This document shows positions 1 to 10,603 of a DNA stretch of 64,000 bases, piece after piece. Every line of letters starts with the position of its first letter. Positions within the stretch are counted from its first letter, which is position 1. Both the position numbers and the translations under genes were made by a program. The notes under the pieces are model-generated. The model ran no database searches. It was not told the origin of the DNA and was given only the letters and a program-made list of their open reading frames with translations. This DNA comes from Mastigias papua. Its lineage: Eukaryota; Cnidaria; Scyphozoa; Rhizostomeae; Mastigiidae. The stretch is taken from assembly GCA_964019165.1 (NCBI GenBank), contig OZ025276.1, forward strand, positions 1,798,001 to 1,862,000, read 5' to 3'.

Positions 1-63
1 TGTGGTAGCAGATACTATTGAGGGACTCTGCATGCTTTTAAAGAAGTTTGCTTATCCATGTAG

Positions 64-2663
64 CAGACCTGCCACGTTTGGTGGGTGCAAAACCTTGAGA
101 TTTCTTACAAATTTCTTTAAAAGCCTTGAGTTTTGTAGAAAAACCTTGAGAAAAGTCAAACAACTTTTTTAATAATTTTATAAACACAAAAAGGTCTTAA
201 TATGGCTTCAATCACATCATAAAAAGTTAAAAGAACTAAAAAGAAACACGACTTCCAAATGAAAAGTAGGCTATCTATTTGTGTTCTTCATTGTATTTGT
301 TGGTTGCTTTTTTGGACCTTTCCAAGACTTCTTCTGTGGGTTTCCAGCTATAACAGGGCGTGTTGGACTCAGGATACATTGTTTTCATCGCTAGGATACT
401 TGACAATGTCCCTCCCAGTTTCATCGATGACGTTTCTAACGATTTGTTTTTCTTCTTAATGCTGACAAGTCTTTCCAATTCAGCATTACTGTGAGGGATG
501 ATCAAAGTGATTTCAGCTAGCTTTGGCAGAAACTTGAAGTGCTTGGCATTTGAGCCCGGAATTGTCATATCTGCAAATATAGCTCCACAAAACATCAAGT
601 CTAAAATGAAATGAAATTTCACCATCCATGTCTTTCTTCACTCCCTCAGAAACACGTGCCTCTTCCCAGGCTCTCTCTTCAGAATCATTATCATTTAGTG
701 TCTGGTAGTCTGTAAACTCTTCATATAATTCATCAGCTGAAATAGCTGACATTAAGTTAGGATACAAATCAAAAAAGTATTAAACTTGGGCCCATTTTGA
801 GTTAATGCGATCTGGAACATTTACCCATACAGCATTGCAAATCAATGGATTATTCAACGGAAATTTGTTTTCATATACTGAAGAGACAACGTGAAATAGT
901 AATGCACAGCATCATGAAATTGTTTATATTGTTGTTCAGATATATCACCTTCATCTAATAATTTCTTCAATGTTCTTTTTGTCAGTACTCCAAGATAGAT
1001 ACCTTCAGTTTCCATGAAATTTTCAGAGTCATTTAAATCTATTTCAGAAGCAGTAGTGATACACTTGACTTTGCTTGGGTGCATAATACGTTTAGCCAGC
1101 TTTTTCCCAAGGCTTTCCATAGCAGGTTTCAGAATATGACTTGTGGGTTCCTCTCTCTGCAGAACTTGATTGAAATGTGTAAAGAGTGGTAATGCAGAGC
1201 TGAGGAAGAGCATGGCTGGTTCCAATAGATGATTTCTAAATTTTTTATTTAGGCGTTGAAATCTTTCATCAGGGAAGTTTTCACTTAGGAAGTAAGATTT
1301 GAGGCTAGTGTATTTCACAGTTGCTCTTGATATACATATTTCTAAAGATAACCACCTAACAGACAAATACTTTAAAATGCCTTGGTATTCTTGATCACAA
1401 AACTCATAATAGTCTTTAAGGTTACCCTTCCGCTTGGTGCTGTTATCAACCCAATAAAATAAGTCTACCATGACATTTTCTATGTTGAGCCCAATATATT
1501 CACTAAATGCATCATGGGACTTACTTGCAGCTATGTGCGCAAGATGACATGGACAGCCTGCAATAAAAACATTTTGACTCTTTTCCAGAAATCTTGAAGC
1601 AATGGAATTGTTTTTCCCAATCATAGTATTTGTGTTGTCCACGCTCAAGCATACACACTTTTCCCAAGGAATTCGATTGTTCTCAAAAACTTCCTCAATA
1701 GCAGTAAATATACCTTCTGCAGTGGCACTGCCCACACCTGATGTTAAACATATGTCCAAAAAAATGCGTTGTCACTGTTCTGGACATATTAACATCAAAA
1801 ATCTTGACACAAATGGGATTCATCTTCTCTATGCCTGTGTCATTTGAGCCATCTGTGCCCACTGAGTATGGATGGACTTTGCAATGTTCTACTATATACT
1901 TCAGACAGTGTGGTGCAAGTGATTTATTCAGAATAGCTCTGGTTTTTATTCTACGTGCAGCATATTTGTTAGCTATCTTGCTATCTGGAGAAACTTCCTT
2001 GAACAGTGAAGAAAGATGATCAGCAGTTAACAAAGACATGTTGTGTTGAACCAAAACGTTTGCCATCATGACCTCTGCATGTAATACTTGCTCATCAAAT
2101 TGTGAATCGTTACTTTTCAAGAAGCCCTTCATTGAAGATTGGCTTTTTGAAGATTCAACATTAGCTTTATGCGAGTCCTTTTTACAATGGTCTGAAACAT
2201 CCTTTACTCCTTGATGATCGCAAGACAACGTCTTACCACAAGGAATGCAGTCAAATTTATAAGGATCACCTGAAACTGCTCGAACAGGGTATTCTTCGGT
2301 CCAACTTTGACTAAAGTTGCTCTTGTAGAACTTTCGCTTTGTTGCCATGTTGTCTTACACTTAGAACATGAGTCCCCTTTGTTTCCTGCTGCCACCGTAA
2401 CAGTCAATTCAATGAAAACGCTTCATGAGAGCACAGGGGCACAAACCGCAGATAAGAAGAGAAACAGTATTGCAGAACAGTTCTGTGAGCTAAATATGCA
2501 GATACACTAGCATTTGTTCATTAAAGATGGCACATTGGGAGAAACGGTTTGATTTGTTTGATTGATGAATTTACCGTGAGACTTTCCTGACCAACCGTGA
2601 GATCGTGGGATTTCTGTAAAAACCGTGGGTCCCATGGCAAAACCGTGGTACTTGGCAGGTCTG
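64..2663 (-). mobile_element. hAT-type DNA transposon inserted in Harbinger A
   Basis: The ends form an inverted repeat: CAGACCTGCCACGT at 64-77 and the complement of CAGACCTGCCAAGT at 2650-2663 (13 of 14 match). The sequence ATGTAG is present on both sides (58-63 and 2664-2669). The Harbinger reading frame runs through that point, so the boundaries are exact to within a base or two. hAT elements normally duplicate 8 bp; only 6 match here, so two flanking bases have probably changed. The minus strand encodes a hAT-like transposase. Confidence 0.85.
275..2348 (-). pseudogene. hAT-superfamily transposase, frameshifted
   Basis: Translation starts at MATKRKFYKS (2346-2348). A BED-like zinc finger follows, FDCIPCGKTL with a later HCKKDSH. 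Next comes the RNase-H-fold core: VGTDGSNDTG, then SVDNTNTMIGKNNSI, GCPCHLAHIAA and SVRWLSLE. The C-terminal dimerisation region, LERLVSIKKKNKS to LGGTLSSILAM, is at about 290-480. The frame changes near 1757-1763, at a run of seven A on the plus strand, and again several times between 513 and 853, so no full protein can be made. The BED and hAT dimerisation signatures assign the superfamily; the subfamily was not determined. Confidence 0.85.
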
Positions 2664-3142
2664 ATGTAGGTATGTTGACCTTATCCCTCGATTTGGAAGG
2701 TCTATATCTCAGGTCTGCATGGTAACAAATCTTGTCGATCACATATGTGAAAGGTTTGGCCACCTGCTTATCACTCTTGACCAGCCATGGCTATCACGTC
2801 ACCACCTACAGTTGTTTGCAGATGCCATCTACAATAAAGGTGCTGCTTTATTCACTTGTTGGGGCTTTGTTGATGGAACAGTGCACCCAATGTGCAGACC
2901 TAAGGAAAACCAAAGGGCTGTTTATAATGGACATAAAAGAGTCCATGCAATCAAGTTCCAATCAGTTGTTGCACCCAATGGGTTACTAGAGAGTTTACGA
3001 TTGACGATGTGCTTACGACGGCGACCCATAGAGGTCTGTGAACAAGCGCGGTCCAGTTGCCTTGCAAAGTTTGATTACGAAACACAAATAGGACAGCGAC
3101 CTAAGTATTTTGGTGCCAAATTGACAATTTTTTACACGAATC

Positions 3143-4231
3143 ATGGCAGCCACCTTGGAACATAAGTACGCGATTATGCAGCTGTATGATGATATTGTTT
3201 TAGATGTGGAAGATGTTTTGTTGCTACAAGAGGCTCAAAGGCCTGGAAGAAATCTACATATGGAGCAACCATATTGGCAATACCCAGCATTTGACCTGGA
3301 GAGGATGGAAGAACAAGAATGTGATGTGGAATTCATATTTTCGAGGCGAGAAATATATACCTTAGTGTAAACATTTGGAATACACAAGGAGATAAGGTGC
3401 TATAATGGTACTGTCATACATTCTATAGAAGCCTTGTGTATAACTCTGAAAAGATTCACATATCCTTGCAGATATGTAGACCTGATTCCCAGGTTTGCAA
3501 GGCCAGTTCCACACCTGTGCATGGCATCCACCTTACTTACTGGTACAATTTTCGATAGATTCCAGCACTTGCTTACTACCATTAATAAGCCTTGGCTATC
3601 TCCTCCAAACCTTACGTTATTTGCAGATGCCATCCACTACAAAGGACCAGCGTTAAATACATGTTGGGGCTTTGTAGATGGGACTGTCAGGCCAGTTTGT
3701 AGACCAGGAAACAATCAACGAGAAGTTTATAATGGGCACAAACGAGTACATGCTCTTAAATGTCAGTGGGTCAATACACCAAATGGACTTATTGCCAATA
3801 TGTACGGACCAGTTGACGGAAGAATGCATGATAGTGCCATTCTCATGATGTCTGAACTTCTTCCTCAACTAGAGCAGTTCTCTTTTTCACATACTGGACA
3901 GGCTCTTTGTATTTATGGTGATCCTGCGTATCCACATAGAATTCACCTTCAGTGTCAGTATGAAAGGAGAGCCCCTTTAACTGAGGAACAACAAGCATTC
4001 AACCAATCAATGAGCCAGGTCAGAGTGGCTGTTGAATGGGTAGTTGGGGATATTGTATGTTACTTCAAGTTCATAGATTTCAAAAAGAACTTAAAAATTT
4101 GACTCAGTTCTATTGGGAAAATGTATTCTGTCTGTGCTCTACTACAGAATGCATTGACATGTCTTCATGGCTCAAACACAGGAGATTTCTTCAATGTGGA
4201 ACCGCCTGAACTATCTGATTACTTTATTTAG
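3143..4231 (+). pseudogene. Harbinger copy B DDE transposase with two nonsense codons
   Basis: A single reading frame runs from ATG at 3143 to TAG at 4229-4231, the full family length of about 360 codons. It contains an in-frame TAA at 3368-3370 and a TGA at 4100-4102. Motifs: CWGFVDGTVRPVCRPG (first Asp), YNGHKRVHALK, GRMHDSAIL, CIYGDPAYPHRIHL (second Asp) and VEWVVGDIVCYFKF (Glu). All three catalytic acids remain, so inactivation is by the two stops only. The next region, 4232-4750, has no gene and one degenerate unit of the hairpin repeat seen in copies A and F. Confidence 0.88.
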
Positions 4232-5035
4232 AGCTGCAGGGTATAGTAGTTAGACTCCTCTACAAGGAAATAGTTTTGTTAAAAGCTACCACAATAACTA
4301 AGTAGTGTAAACCTATCAATTGTTTAAGAGGCAAATTTTAGCTGCATCTTTGTGCATTGTTGCTAAATATGGCAGATACTGAATACAGCCAGTTTATAAA
4401 CTACCATAAAATCACTTGGAACATCCTTATTAGCTTGCCTGAACTCATACTGCAGCAATGTGTAAAATGATGTAAGTCACATAAAGCTCATGGCAGCTAT
4501 AATTTGAGAAGGTACTTCTGTCACCTCTACCATCTGATGGCATTTTATAGTTTTGCTGGATAAAAACAGCACAGAAGCCAAGAAATAAACCTACAGAAAG
4601 AGGCAGTTGCCATGCACTTAGACCATAAGTTGCACATCCATGCAGATCATGATCCATTGGTGTAGATAGGAATCAGACCTTTATTTATGCAACAGATTTT
4701 AATAGAATGTAAGGGAAGAAATATGACATATTCTATGCTGATTTCTTTATGGGTCCTAAAGGCCCGGCAAAACTAGGAAACATTGTCATATGACATTCGT
4801 GTTTTACAAATGTTTCACAAAGTGTTTCCTAGTTTGGCCACCTTGTCATATGACATAATCGACGAAAAATTTGTCACACAACTGTTTGACAATCATCAAA
4901 CATTTCGTGTGACATTTAGTGTTGTATGACAATGTTTCCTAGTTTGACACCATGTTGTCAGACAATTCACGTCAATGCTGGAAAAGTCCTTGCGCAGTAG
5001 TATGCGCAGTGATGATTAAAGACTGGCGTGATAAG

Positions 5036-5989
5036 ATGGCAGCGAAACAAGAGTGCGAGGAGATTTCATCTCCTCCTGCAAGCTCAGATGTAGAAAATGG
5101 CACTATGATGCAATTGATTGCTCAGTTGAAAAAGAAGCTTAAGAAGAAGGAGACAGGCTTGGGTGTAAGTAGTGTGGCTCATAACTCATCCAAGGGTTCT
5201 GCGCTTTGTGGAAAAACTACCAAATCTGTGTGGACAGATCAAGATGTCCAAAAGATGATAGATTTGGTCGAAGAAAGATATGTCTTATGGGACACCACCC
5301 ACAAGGAATATCACGATAGACGTAAGAAGTCAGAGGCCCTAGAAGAAATTGCAGATCAGCTGGGTATTAATCAGAATGCAGTACTTAGTAAATGGAGAAA
5401 TCTTCGTGGGCAGTTTGGAAGAGAAGTGAATAAAGTTAACCGCACGAAATCAGGACAAGGGACAGATGAACGATACAGAAGTACATGGAGGTATTTTGAC
5501 CAGCTGACATTCTTGTCATGTAGCATTTAGGCAGGCAAGAGTGTAGATACAATAGATCTTGACAGCGAAGAAAATAGCCAGGGAAAAAATACATCAAACA
5601 GCAGCTTGCTTACAGAAGAGCAGCCTCCCAAGAAGAAATGTAAACTTAAGGCAAACCAGATTGAAGAACAACAAAAGCTGAAAACAGAGCTTCTTCAGAA
5701 AGCTGTACATGCTTTATCAGTTCCACCAGGTTATCATAAAGAAACAAGTGAAAAAACTACTGGGAATCGGTTTGGGAGTTATGTAGCACAGACATTGGAT
5801 GGCTTTTCATCCCATGGAAGGGCCATTGCTGAAAAAAGGATATCTGATGTACTATTTGAAGTGGAATGTGAAGAACACAATTATGAACAAGGGACACATG
5901 TCAATTATAATGACAGAACAAACACTCAAATTCAAAATACATATGCTAGTAATGGTTATCATATGAGCTTGCTGAACAGTTATAAATGA
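5036..5989 (+). pseudogene. Myb/SANT-like (MADF-type) DNA-binding partner of Harbinger H
   Basis: The likely start is ATG at 5036 (MAAKQECEEISS); the frame is also open upstream to 4952. An acidic and lysine-rich N-terminus is followed by a trihelix/MADF-like domain: VWTDQDVQKMIDLVEERY, then AVLSKWRNLRGQFGREV. A basic PPKKKCKLK stretch and a C-terminal motif, FGSYVAQTLDGFSSHGRAIA, close the protein. Only one stop (TAG, 5528-5530) interrupts the frame. In Harbinger transposons such a partner brings the nuclease to the nucleus and the element ends; that role is inferred from the family. The same C-terminal motif recurs in element E. Confidence 0.75.
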
Positions 5990-6157
5990 CTTTCAAATAT
6001 CACTCTGTCAAGATATGCAAACATTTGATGTTTTCCCTAGATATTCTTTTGGAAACTATTTTCAAGCTGCACAGATAAAATTTACTTATTCTTGCTGTTC
6101 CATTATATCTAGTTCATTGTTATGACATCTACTTTACTGCTTGCTTCTGTTATGTCC

Positions 6158-7435
6158 TCACATGTTCCACTGCCATGGAACTGCACCCTCATTGAAGAAG
6201 TAGTCCGTAAGAATATCACGTACATCTTTTGCACTATTGGAGGCTCTATGGCCAGATTTTGTCCGTCTTAACCCCCTCAGAGGTAGTGTGGGGTTCTCAT
6301 CTCTCCATGTCCCATTGATAATGGATCCATCTTCCTTGCTTACATAGTCAGTTAGTTTAGTTGGACTGTAAACATTCTTTGATGCTCCATTTAGCAGAAA
6401 CTTGTGTAGGACCAGTGTAACAAGGACACTTTTCTCAGCTGTCTTTGGCTGCACCTCCAATGTTGAATGATATACTCTCCACCTGTTTGAAAGTATCCCA
6501 CAAGCATTCTCAGATATGCGCCTGGCCCTAGAAAGTCTGTACTTGAACATTCTCTTTTCGATAGTTAAAGCTTGCGCATATGGCTTCATGAGAAAGGGAC
6601 GAAGGGTAAAAGCATCATCTCCCACAACTACATATGGGACTGGGTATTTTCCTTTTGGCAAACAATTTGGTGCAGTTGTTTTCAGTGTTCCTTCACACAT
6701 CCCTTTCAGAAAGCTAGTTTTGTTAAACACACCACCATCAGAAATCCGTCCATTTGTTCCCATATCTGCATAAACAATTTCGTACCCAGGACCAGCAATG
6801 GCCAGTAAAACAATTGAATCACACTTTTTGTAATTATAGAAATGGGACCCTGAATTGTAAAGGCATTTAAGATTTACATGCTTTCCATCAATTGCCCCTA
6901 TACAATGGGGAAAGGTCCATCTATCATCAAAGGACTTTGCCAAGGCTAACCACTTGGATGCAGTTCCAGGCAAGTGCAAGAACAGGGGTCTCATGACTAA
7001 ATGTATCGCACTACAGACATCTTTGATGATGTAGGAAACAGCTGCTCTGTTTATACGAAACTGAAGATGCAATGATCTAAAGGATTCTCCTGTGGCAAGG
7101 AAACGTAGTTTGAGGGCAAGTCTCTCTGATGAGCTTATTGGGTTTCCACATTTTGATGTCTGCTTTGAAATATATGGCTCTATTCAATGTAATATTTCTT
7201 TACACTGTCTGTGCTTCATCCTCATCATTTGCATGAAGGCCTGTGTGTCTTCTATGGCAAGTTCCTTCACCAAATTAAATAAGCCCATTCGCTCCCTCTT
7301 TCGTAACCATTTTCTTACTTTGTAAGAGCTCTTCTCTTTCTCCTCTTTGTCATTCATGGCTTCTAAAAGCAAAATGGCGGCAACTGCTTTTTGCCTCACC
7401 TCCAGTTTAGTCTTGATTTTCCCGCCAATGATCAA
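6158..7435 (-). pseudogene. HARBI1-like nuclease of Harbinger H, one internal stop
   Basis: One minus-strand frame runs from MIIGGKIKTK (7435) to the end at 6158, broken only by a TGA at 7184-7186. Motifs in order: SSERLALKLRFLATGESFRS, HCIGAIDGKHVNLK (first Asp), NYKKCDSIVLLAIAGPGY, YADMGTNGRISDGGVF, VVGDDAFTLRPFLMKPY (second Asp), YRLSRARRISENACGIL (Glu) and the typical ending NEGAVPWQW. Length, about 425 codons, is normal for the family. It is convergent with the partner gene at 5036-5989. Confidence 0.85.
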
Positions 7436-7499
7436 AGCAGCAGCAACAACAAAATGTTGTCAGACTTTGTCAGTTAGCTTGCTTTTCAGTTAGCATTGC

Positions 7500-8125
7500 T
7501 AATATCTTTTCATCTTTTCTCTCTCTTTCCCCCTGCTCTCATTCCTTTAACATTAACTCTCTTTCTCTGAGCTCCATCTCTTTCTTCCTCATTTCCAACT
7601 CATCTCTTCTAAAGTCCATCTCTCTCCCACTCTTCTCCTTAACGAGTCCACTTGCATTATTTCCATTCCACCTCTTCTCTTTCTCCTTGACCCCTCACCA
7701 ATCTCTCTCCCTCTTGTCTCTGCCAATCTGTCCATTGATCTTTGTCTAATGCTTTCAGCTGTTTCCTTTTCTTGCTCTGCTTGTTTCTTTTTATTCTCAT
7801 CATTTCTGGCCATGTCATGAGCCCCCTCACTTCTTTCTATTATGCTCTCTATTGCCAGGTCTAAGTCTGTGGGTTCTGCATTTATCCCACTAGCCCTCTC
7901 CTCGGCAGCCATTTTCCTTGTAAATGACTTTTCAAGATTGGTGTAACGGTCCCTAACACCCCTTTGATTTACCACAAATCTACACTCAGTGTTATTACCA
8001 TTTAGGTTATTGGCTATTGTCTCCCAAGCTTGCCCCTTATCTCTTGTACCTGCCTTGAACCTATATGGTTCTTCAACTAGTATCTCTCTGCACAACAGGA
8101 TGTCATGGTTATATGTCCATGTCAT
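7500..8125 (-). pseudogene. Myb-like coiled-coil partner protein of Harbinger copy B
   Basis: The start MTWTYNHDILLCREIL is typical of this family, as is VDQRGVRDRYTNLEKSF further on (here VNQRGVRDRYTNLEKSF). A Glu/Lys/Arg-rich coiled coil follows. The open frame ends at 7589, but homologous E/R-rich sequence continues in another frame to about 7500. The C-terminal glutamine-rich segment seen in copy F (QQHAILEQVQQQNK) is absent. The protein should be the DNA-binding partner of the copy B transposase. It is shortened and frameshifted. Confidence 0.8.
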
Positions 8126-9133
8126 CTTTGGCCTACATAAAAGAATTAGTTCAGTAGAAGTATAACAAGGAGACTGAGATACAAATACAACTTGTATAGC
8201 TTATGAATATACTTGTAATTCATTTAATCAGCCATTTAGCAACATGCAACAAATCCTCAGTATAATAGGTAATACTTAGTAGAGTATGAAATCTTGAATT
8301 TACACACATTTGGGTTTGTTTGGAAGCACTGGAAGCAGAAACTGGCAGTGAAGACATCGTTGACTTGGTTTGCTGATTGGCGTAGTGGAGTGTATTCCAA
8401 ATCAAGGCTAGAAAACAATGTCATTTATGTTGAAAGAGAACACTATTGGGGCCAGGATAAAAAGCGAGCATTACTTTTTACTACTGACATATAGAGATGT
8501 AGAAAAAGTATGAAAATAATACATAAATCAATGATACTTAGCAAGGTTGTGACCAGTATGTCAAAAATTCACATGCAACATTGCAGAATTCGGATGACGG
8601 TGGTGAAGGAAGGGAGATGACCCTGACCGCGCTCGTTCACAGACCTCTCTGGGTTGCCGTTGAAAGCAAAGTCGTCAATCGTAAACTCTCTAAGTGCACA
8701 TCTGTTTGGTCCTGTTGAAGGAAGAGGGCATGACAGTTGTTTGCTTGCAATGTCAGGACTCTTGGATCACTTGGAAGAGCATTCCTTCAGACCTGATGGC
8801 CAGCCTTTATGTCTATATGGTGATCCAGCATATCCTCATAGAACTCACCTGCAATGTCCCTTTGCACGTAGGCCAGACCTCACTGTGGAGGAACAGGCAT
8901 CCAACCAGTCTATGAGTAAAGTGTGTATTGCTGTAGAATGGGTAATTGGAGATATTGTCAGTTATTTCAAATTTACTGACTTCAAGAAAAATCTCAAGAT
9001 TGGCCTCAGTGCAGTTGGAAAGATCTACGCTGTTTGTGCACTACTAAGGAACTCAATGACATGTCTATATGGCAATAACACATCAACTCTCTTTGGTATA
9101 CAGCCTCTAGTTCTTGAAGATTACTTGCAATAA

Positions 9134-9335
9134 ATGCTACAAATAGTTTTTTTTCAAAACTACCATAACAGCTTTTTTCAAAGCTACCAAACAGTTTTTT
9201 TCAAAACTACCAAACAGTTTTTTTCAAAGCTACCATATAGTTTTCTTCAAAACTACCAAACAGTTTTCTTCAAAACTACCAAACAGTTTTTTTCAAAGCT
9301 ACCAAAACTACCAAATATACTCTTCTATCAATCAT
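9134..9335. repeat. Tandem hairpin repeat downstream of copy A transposase
   Basis: About eight units of roughly 24 bp with the core AGTTTTTTTCAAAACTACC follow the transposase stop directly. Each unit can fold on itself (AGTTTT pairs with AAAACT). One unit reads AGCTTTTTTCAAAGCT, changed on both arms so the stem is kept. A similar 11-unit array follows the copy F transposase. From 9336 to 9950 there is AT-rich spacer with no gene. Confidence 0.8.
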
Positions 9336-10063
9336 GGTTTGCTTCATTTACATAGTGTGTTTTCTTTGCTACTGAATAATTAGTTAACTTCACCTATGAA
9401 TTAATTCATTTCTTCCACCAGCCCTTAATGACATTATGAATTCTTTTTATGGAGCACAGACAACCCAAAGTTTGGAATTTGTGATTTCATAGATAAATTA
9501 TAGATCCTACTTCAAATGTCTTAACAAGAAAACTAAAGAGCACAATCATTGAGCCAATACTATTACAGTAGAAAGAAGTCATAAACTTTCAATTCAGCAA
9601 TATAAATGAAGACATGAATTTGCAGACATCTTGTATGAAAATAAACTAACTAGGAATAGTCCATACTTTATTTTTTACTATAGGCCTGCCACTTTCAGCA
9701 TTCTCTGTATGATAGGCAAATAGTGTTGAAAAGCATTCATGAAACCCCAAACAACTATAGATAAAAGGTGTTTTTATTTAATTTATGAAACTAACTTTTG
9801 CAAAAATAAGTGATCTAAGAGCAGAACATAAACAGACCCCACTGAAAACTGGTATTAAACTCCTTGTGAATGAAACGAGGAAATATTAAAACAATTGCGG
9901 GAAGCATATCAGCAAACAATAAGAGACTTTAGATTACATTTCATATCTGTTTATTCCTTCTTTTCAAGGCAATTTTGGTAGAGGGACAGAAGCAATTTGT
10001 TTTGCTACTGTACCTCCTCCAAGAATGCCTGTTGCTGTTGTACTTGTTGTTGTAGTATAAAAA

Positions 10064-10603
10064 CTAGCTTAGTACTGATAGCCCGCTACACGCGGGCTTC
10101 CCTAGCCCCAGTTCAAAAGTTGCATATTAGCCTTGGAAAGACTAAGGCTGTGCCCCCATGACAGTTGCTTGGTCTGGTCGCATAGGATCACGAGAAGGTG
10201 ACGTCATGGGCCTCTGCGATGGAGCACGTGACTTTCGGCCTTGCATTGTGCAAATCGAAGAAAATTGCGAGAAACAATTGTGCAAAAAATGCTCGGATAC
10301 CTGCACTAGGCTACGGGGCAGTAAAGGGAAAGGAAGAAACTCAAGAAGCCCCGTAGCCTAGCGCAGGTATCCGAGCCTTTTTTGCACACTTGTTTCTCGC
10401 AAGTGTCTTCGATTTGCACAATGCAAGGCCGAAAGTCACGTGCTCCATCGCAGAGGCCCATGACGTCACCTTCTCGTGATCCTATGCGAGCAGACCAAGC
10501 ACCTTTCATGGGGGCACAGCGTTAGTCTTTCCAAGGCTAATATGCAACTTTTGAACTGGGGCTAGGGAAGCCCGCGTGTAGCGGGCTATCAGTACTAAGC
10601 TAG
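10064..10603. repeat. 540-bp foldback: two facing copies of the Helitron 3' end
   Basis: The arms are 10064-10319 and 10348-10603, 256 nt each and about 96% complementary, around a 28-nt loop. Both outer ends read as a hairpin plus CTAG; the left is preceded by A and the right followed by T. The right arm is therefore a second Helitron-type 3' terminus in the opposite orientation. The open frames of about 67 codons on both strands here are mirror images of each other and are not genes. Confidence 0.85.

Larger units (their letters stand above)
4753..7495. mobile_element. HARBI1-type Harbinger element H nested in copy B
   Basis: Two convergent genes, a plus-strand Myb/SANT-like protein and a minus-strand HARBI1-like nuclease, define a second Harbinger lineage unlike copies A, B, C and F. 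The left part (4753-4950) is full of short inverted motifs, such as AAACTAGGAAACA and its complement, and repeated TGTCATATGACA. These look like terminal or subterminal repeats. I could not find the matching right terminus near 7440-7500, so the right boundary is set only by where the copy B Myb sequence resumes. Confidence 0.7.
2989..8690 (+). mobile_element. Harbinger-type DNA transposon, copy B, inserted in copy A
   Basis: The terminal inverted repeats of about 60 bp start GAGAGTTTACGATTGACG (2989 onward) and end with its complement at 8690. TA flanks both sides (2987-2988 and 8691-8692), and the copy A reading frame continues directly across. Inside are a plus-strand transposase (3143-4231) and a minus-strand Myb partner (about 7500-8125). 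A different, HARBI1-type Harbinger (H, about 4753-7495) lies between them. The C-terminal end of the Myb gene is missing next to that insertion, so a deletion accompanied or followed it. Confidence 0.9.
2..9133 (+). pseudogene. Harbinger copy A DDE transposase, split in three
   Basis: The coding pieces are 2-63, 2664-2988 and 8691-9133, in frame with each other once the hAT and Harbinger B insertions are set aside. Family motifs are visible: CWGFVDGTV (first Asp, near 2866), YNGHKRVHAIKF, LYGDPAYPH (second Asp, near 8815-8835) and VEWVIGDIVSYFKF (Glu, near 8935). The reading frame ends at a stop at 9131-9133, after LEDYLQ, matching the C-terminus of the intact copy F. The N-terminal about 90 residues are outside the window. 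The enzyme would cut and join transposon ends in the nucleus. The insertions make it non-functional. Confidence 0.88.

Noticed and set aside
10158..10509. Two similar 67-codon ORFs on opposite strands
   Set aside because: They are the two arms of one foldback read on opposite strands, with no similarity to known proteins.
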